Positions 57,961-64,000 of a DNA stretch of 64,000 bases are shown here, one piece after another. Where the stretch lies: assembly GCA_029962745.1 (NCBI GenBank), contig CM057170.1:22330838-22394837 (forward strand), written 5' to 3'. Positions within the stretch are counted from its first letter, which is position 1. The number at the start of each line of letters is the position of its first letter. This DNA is from Echinometra lucunter. Taxonomy: Eukaryota > Echinodermata > Echinoidea > Camarodonta > Echinometridae. The translations under genes were made by a program, and so were the position numbers. The notes under the pieces were generated by a model. It did no database searches. It was given only the letters and a program-made list of their open reading frames with translations, and was not told the DNA's origin.

Positions 57961-59027
57961 CGTTTGTGTGTGCGTGTGCTGTGTGCATTCACTGTCCGGT
58001 GAGGTATCCGCTAGACCGCGCCCCCTTTACTCTCTGCTATTTAGCTTGTTTGCTTCATTTTTTTTTTCTGTGAAACCTGATAATACCTCGCTACCAACTT
58101 CCAACTGTATACCCACCCCCGACCCACCCCGGCCGATCCCCACCTTCCTCATTTCAAAGTTGATATACCGAACTTCGACTTACAAATAAAAAGAGATAAA
58201 TGCGAAATTACTTCCTTAATTATATGCAAGCCTATAGTAAAACTCGAGGGGAAAAAAATGGCCGAGTTTGATAATATTGCTTCATCGTCTAACCAGTCTG
58301 GAATCATTATGAACATTTTCATCAATATTATCGCAGGACTATCTCATATCGACTTATCAAAACCTTGATCTACATCTATATCTGAAGTAATCTCTTGAAT
58401 ATTACAAACCCCACACCGACTTGGGGGTGGTTTATAGCTTTTAGTTATTACTGTAGTAATTTATGTACTCTATAAAAAACATCATACTCTTGGTGCTATT
58501 TTGAACCCATGAGCATGTTGGCGATTGAGAATAATGTACAATTTAGCAGTCTTTTAAAATGATAATACATTAGACGGTGTTAACAGAAATTAGAGCAAAA
58601 CCGGTTGATTATGGCTTAGCGTCGATTAGCATGATGAATTTATAGTAGAAGCATATGCGTGCCCAGTTTTATTCCCTTGACTTCCACCTTGGAATATTGG
58701 AGTAATTATTATAGGATGGAAATCTGAATCAAGGCTATCGCTCATCCCTTACGCCTGACTCAGTTGCATGGCTACACAGCGAAACTTCTTGAAAACTTAA
58801 TTAATGTTTACAGCCATGTATCAGAAATAATACATGGCCAAGAAAAGGGATATACTGAAAGAACCATATAGCAAGTCCCCTATATACAGACTACATTGAC
58901 CTCAACACGATCGTAATGACTACTGAAAAGTCACGTTTAGGAATTTTCAGTAGCTTTGTCTATCATAAATTGAAATATGCGACATTACATCGACAAAATA
59001 ATATACATACGTAATCCGAAAAAAAAT
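57961..59027. other. No exon recognised
   Basis: 57985-58025 has GTCCGGTGAGGTATCCGCTA next to CCGCGCCCC, weakly like a tRNA-SINE head in reverse, but too short to call. The rest is AT-rich without signal. Confidence 0.5.
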
Positions 59028-59130
59028 TGATTTGATTTGATTTGATTTGATTTATTTATTTTTCCGTTAAGACAACTTGAATAAGAAGGCATAGACTTTA
59101 CCATATGCCTCATTCATAACATACTTTGCT
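59028..59130 (-). mobile_element. Possible LINE 3' tail with (AATCA)n
   Basis: TTGATTTGATTTGATTTGAT followed by TTATTTATTTTTCC is, on the minus strand, an AAATAAATAAATCAAATC-type tandem tail. The adjoining sequence has no ORF. Confidence 0.45.
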
Positions 59131-60824
59131 ATCGCGTTATGCTTCGGGTTTTTTTGTTTTGTTTTGTTTTGTTGGGGTTTTTTTTGGGGGGGAGGGGTGT
59201 TTATTTTGCTTTTGTTGTTTTTTGAAACGTATTTCTCCTAGAAATAGTGCATGGACGACCTTACCTTTGATATGGCATTATGAAATCAGTCCAGAGTAGT
59301 AATTCATCGGAGGGAAAAAAAGAAAAGAAAAACAGAACCATTCAGAGTGGAGCAAAAATGATTTCAATCGTGTAAAACAAGGGCCTCGGGGGAAACAACA
59401 AAAACAAATCTAACTTGGCATGATAACATGGCCTAATATCTAGATAATAAGGACACGGACCCCTATTCATATCAAAAAACAAAATGCCATCTAATACAAA
59501 TGCACGAGTATGTGAGTGGTCGCGATCCTGCTATCCTGCACGTTCCCGTGTCATCATGACCATGTGAAAAGTTTTTCCATCTGGAAGGGACCATCTTCAT
59601 GAGTAAAGATCGGGATGTACCATTGCATTGGCAAAAGGGGGGCCTAGGGTTACGCCAGAGAGTCAAATTCGCTAAAATGCTTTCTCCCTCGAGGGTGCAT
59701 TATCCGAATGTAGACGCTCAATACACTCATAATCATCCATTAGACTAAGAAAACTTTTCCTCTACTCTCCTTCTCTCTGGCTCGATTTTTTTTCTTGCTA
59801 TTTTTTTAATGTGTATTTCATTTGGGATTGGTTAAGATAACGGTGTCACGTGAGGGCCAGTCACGCTATCGATAAATATACATCATGGCATGTGAACTAT
59901 TCCTCAATATGAATGCCACTGTCAGAAACAATAAGGGAAGAGATACATTGGGGAGAAATCGTTAAAAGAGTTAAAGGCGGTCATGAGAATTTGCATTGCT
60001 GAGGATTATATAGTTCATTCCTGTGGGAGATGGCTGTATCAACCCGGACATAACGTGAAGTATATATGCATTGTAAAAATATATATGTATATTTATGATA
60101 TGCTTTGTATTATTACAGTTCTATAATGTAATACGGAATATCTCAATTATGTCTGAGAAACGGAAGTGAATGAAAGATTTTAAAAGAAGGAAGAAATGGA
60201 TGAAAATGGTAGGACCATTGAATTATAAGAAAAAGATCATCAAATCGATTCATATTTTAATTACCTAAATTTCGTAATTTCATTTGTCCTCATTTTAATG
60301 ATCATGGCATTTATAATGATTGAACGGCCAAATTTACATGGTACTGAAGTTTTGGTCGAACCCTTTAACGGGTTCGTCGACCAAATGGTAGTCGCCTTCC
60401 TCCTTGACAAATGAAAATACCTATTTAACGCTAACGAGTGCATATAATACGCATTCTTGCCTTTTCTTAATGTGTCCATTATGCGTCTATACGACCGCGA
60501 TTTCTGCCTATAACTACGCAATCTCTTGAGAAAAATACTTGCATTGAAATTCCGTGGACAATAGTGCGTTATTGGTCAGCCTAATGGCGCTTGTTGATCG
60601 TTAAGAGCTGAAGTGGTTTATCAAGAATTAGATATATGCTTTGAATAGAAGAAAAAATGTTGTAAAAGAAGCACTCCCTGTTGTGAGAACTACGTCATAC
60701 TGCATGAAAATAAGATATCCTTCATTTTACATTTTCAATTAAATCAATACTTATAGCTTTTAAGCAAGGGTACATGTATAAGCCTCTTCAATACTATGTA
60801 CTGTTCTCCCAGAGGCATGAGAGG
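59131..60824. other. No exon recognised
   Basis: T/G-rich at 59145-59220, otherwise AT-rich. Minus-strand frames of 64 and 86 codons have no recognisable domain. Confidence 0.55.
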
Positions 60825-60920
60825 GCAGGCCGCTTTAGCATGGCAACCTTAACGCTCAGTGCATTCAAGGAATAAATCATACCAAGTACCCGCTCACTAC
60901 AACTGGTAAAGTGTGTGACT
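60825..60920 (-). mobile_element. SINE body fragment
   Basis: On the plus strand CAGTGCATTCAAGGAATAAA followed by AAGTACCCGCTCACTACAAC matches the reversed body of the 53084-type SINE (TTCCTTGAATGC and GGGTACCC). The head is missing. Confidence 0.55.
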
Positions 60921-63179
60921 ACAATTTGCAAAATGTTTATTTGCCAAAAGTTTTGAACATGAATGACGGTGTTGATTTAAGGAATCTACAGTAATGGGAA
61001 TACTATTATCACCAAAGCACAAGTCGAGATGAATACCCTAGGGATCTCTTATAATAAAAAACCCACCCTATAACAACAACAATGAAATATTAGCATGATC
61101 GTATAAATGAAAACCTAAATTTACAATGTACACGTACCTTCTTTTCAGAAGGCCTTACACCTTTAAGAGAAATTGCGCCAAACGTCATGGCTTTTAGCCA
61201 TATTCTTCCACAGTGTATTTGCAAGCTTGAAATAAAGCAGTCAATTTAAAAACATACTGACATTTTATATTCATTAACTCGACGCTCATGGCTAACTGTT
61301 TGTCTAAATTAAAGTTGCATTTTCCTGCCTCAGGAAATAAGTTAAGAACCAGTCTAAGGATAAGTATTCTTATTAGCATTCGTGGTAGACGGAGCATGGC
61401 CAAAAATTGACCTGTTTCCATAACCACAATAGCAGTCGTAACAAAACGAAGCTTTTATCAAAAAGGCACTATATATATTTTCACATTATGAACATTCTAT
61501 CAGAGAATTTTTTTCTTCGAAATTGCGTTTAAACCAATCTCCATCATTTCTTTGAAGGTCACGATTGTGGTTTATAATTTTGCCTTGAAATCCTTCACTG
61601 TCCTTTGTCTTTTTTTCAAAGGGTAAAAACAGGAAGCAAAACGACGCTCTGCTAGTTGATCTTTTGTATGTAGAGAAATGCTTTTAACCGAGCGATGATA
61701 TTTTGGCGTACGACAGACTGATGTCTTATGTTCACCTTAGCATCGGCGTCCTTGGGATTTTTCGTTTCATTTTTTTTTCTAATTGTATATTTTCTCTTTC
61801 TATCATGTCTCTATTGTTGTAAAGAATTCATTTTGCGGTATTCTTCATGATATATTCGTTTATAATAAAAGCTTAGGAAGAAAATCAACGAAGGAACTAA
61901 AATAATAAATACAAATAATTTATAAAAATAAAGCTAGACAGCGGAAAGGATCCCCAGAATAACATCAGAATAAAAAAAAAACCATCATGAAGAAAAAAAA
62001 TGGAAAATAAATCAAATAAATCAGAGACAGACTGTCGGTGTGAACATGCTGAAGGCCGATAGTTTGAGAAGTATTTTCTGATGTTTAAAGAAACTGATGG
62101 CAAAAGGAAAAACGAATCAACACTTGAATGTGATTGGTGGATAGTACTATCATTTTTTTAAAATTTACAACTGGCACGATAAAGTCATGTTCCTTCTTAA
62201 TTTCATGGTCATGATATTATGAACTAGCATATATTTCACAGATGTGACATGATAACCGGGATAACTGAATCTGAAAATAAGGCGAAACACTTTGAACGAG
62301 TATGTTTTTTTTTAAATGAAATTTACCAATTGAAATTGGAAAGCATTTTCTTTACCATTATCTTCATAAACTCATTGGGATCATGCATAAACTAAGAAGA
62401 AACAGTGTAACAAAGACAAACAAACGAAGAAAGAAACAAACAAACAAACAAAAAAGGCCTTGCAGAAAGAACGAGCTCTCTTAATATGGATAGTGCGAAT
62501 TATGAAAGTCCGGTCATGTACGAAGTATGGAAATGAAGTCCAAGAGCGTGGACATAGAAAGAGAGGAGGTATTGTCAAATTAGAAACCCAAAGCTGAACA
62601 TAAGACGGTAAATTAAACAGTCGTCTGTGAGGCAGGGAAGGAATTATGTTCCAATAATCGGTACACCCTACACGTTGATTAATCCACAGATCGTTGCGTG
62701 TCATGGCGGCCTAAAGATTGAATCCTGAGCCGCAACGAAAAAAAAAAATTAAAAAAGTAAAAAATTGCTTCGGAGTTGTGGGGTATTAGGTACCATCTCC
62801 AGACTCATTCCGAATGCAAATTTACAGGGTAGGGTGAAGCGATATGCCGACAAAATCGTGCCAAAGTAGAAATCCTCGAAGCTTGGAAATCTACCTTTTT
62901 TTTCTAATATTTGTGAATATCATGGTCGCTCAAAAGCAGGTGGAGTGGTTATGATCCGAGAACTGTAAAGTTTAAGGCAACGCACATTATCATCTTTACC
63001 CCCAAATCCAAATCGCATGCGTGGGCATCTTGCGTTATCTTTAACTTACGTTGTTTCCTATGGTCTAAACCGTTAGATGAACCTCCATATGTAACAGCAC
63101 TAGGGCACTTTTTTAAAAATCATAAACAAGAAATTTATTAATCATTAACTCATTCTGCTCATCTTAGAAAAGAAAATGG
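60921..63179. other. No exon recognised
   Basis: AT-rich DNA with a CAAA-rich patch at 62415-62452. Minus-strand frames up to 107 codons have no recognisable domain. I looked for TM6/TM7-like readings on the plus strand and saw none. Confidence 0.5.
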
Positions 63180-63400
63180 GAATTTCATTTCATTTCATTT
63201 CATTTATTTCCAAAAAAAAAGAAGCTGCAAATAACTGCCAGTAACTTTCACTTTACAAAATCAATACAAGCATAAACTACCAAGGATTAAGATTCACTAT
63301 GTGTAGGTTCAGAGTGATTAAATGATTAAATGAATATAAAACATAGCTGCCATTACAGCTGAACTCATTTTACATGAACAGGAATTGACTATAGGTCTCA
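63180..63400 (-). mobile_element. Possible LINE 3' end with (AAATG)n tail
   Basis: ATTTCATTTCATTTCATTTC followed by ATTTATTTCC is an AAATAAATGAAATGAAATG tail on the minus strand. An ORF-free, 3'-UTR-like segment lies upstream of it on that strand. Confidence 0.5.
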
Positions 63401-64000
63401 TTGTTTCCTTGAAGGGATATTTTTCTTGTAAAATATTTACCATGAGCCTTTTAAAAAAAAAAGGGGGGTTCCCAGTGATAATGAATGGAAAGCGATCTTC
63501 GACTTCGAGTAGTTAAAACGCTCACAGCACTGTTAAGTGGTAGGGTTAATAAGAAGTTGGTTTGACATGGGTTTACTCTACGCGAATTCTCCCCTTCCTC
63601 CCTCCAATCCACATTCCAAAGCTAAGTTGTGAACCAAAGGTAATTACTGTCTCTTCATTTCATTCATTTCTTCCTTACTTTCTCCGTTTCCTAGCGATCT
63701 GACATTGAACGAGGCAGCAAAAAGGGCCTCGTCTCGCAAAGGTATGCGTTTCCAATTTACCTCGATCGTAAATGCCTTGTATAATCATTGTCATTATTGC
63801 AACGGGAAGTGAAGCAAGGGTATGAGGAAGGGAAAAGGCTACGATAGGAAAAGATTGTTATAATGAGAGTTAGGGGGGAGAGAACGAGAAGAGAGAGAGA
63901 GAGATAGAGAGAATGAGAAGGAGGGGGATAGGATACATACTATTTGAAAAGATAGAGGCAGAGTAGAGAAAATGGAGGAAAACAGAAGAGACGAGAGAAG
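63401..64000. other. No exon recognised; GA-rich end
   Basis: Purine-rich from about 63800, with (GA)n at 63888-63912. Nothing coding is visible up to the window edge. Confidence 0.55.

Overview
The window reads as AT-rich, repeat-laden nuclear DNA from a marine invertebrate deuterostome, most likely an echinoderm and probably a sea urchin. The pointers are tRNA-derived SINEs with a conserved body and an (ATT)n tail, a CR1/L2-group LINE fragment, many short fold-back DNA transposons, a fold-back element with minisatellite arms (an architecture described for sea urchin TU elements), frequent poly-G/poly-C runs, and one intron-containing receptor gene. The species call is inference. Bases 1-166 are an assembly gap.

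Only one protein-coding exon is convincing: 51815-52446 (+), the first coding exon of a rhodopsin-class (class A) neuropeptide GPCR, closest by eye to tachykinin-type receptors. It carries the N-terminus and TM1-TM4 and ends at a GTAAGT donor in phase 2. I found no TM5-TM7 exon in the remaining 11.5 kb, so the next exon probably lies beyond the right edge. Its first intron holds a tandem duplication (about 52625-54156) in which one unit has gained a SINE and the other keeps the empty site. The only other recognisable coding sequence is the decayed C-terminal end of a LINE reverse-transcriptase ORF (20267-20973).

The rest is intergenic or intronic DNA made of simple repeats and transposon relics. 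From left to right: SINEs (2070-2690, 5744-5960, 17103-17310, 29578-29640, 46933-47120, 53084-53416, 60825-60920); hAT-like elements with exact 8-bp target duplications (5198-5405, 24526-24786, 38314-39416 with a second one nested at 38425-38658); TTAA-flanked fold-back elements (8681-9714 with a 448-bp element nested inside, 23861-24441, 37881-38068, 41531-41614, 41733-41813); TA-flanked ones (37163-37323, 40746-40965, 41059-41485); a head-to-head pair of 53-bp-unit arrays (27100-27701); and two hairpin-rich motif clusters (16321-16450 with 17340-17500, and 57430-57960).

I did not find a convincing new multi-gene biological system. The most useful unusual signals are structural: nested insertions whose empty sites can be read from sister copies, a perfect 34-bp hairpin at 45222-45294, the inverted minisatellite arrays, and the alternating-orientation motif clusters. 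Most short ORFs are chance readings of simple repeats. Superfamily names rest on target-site length and terminal repeats, not on searches.
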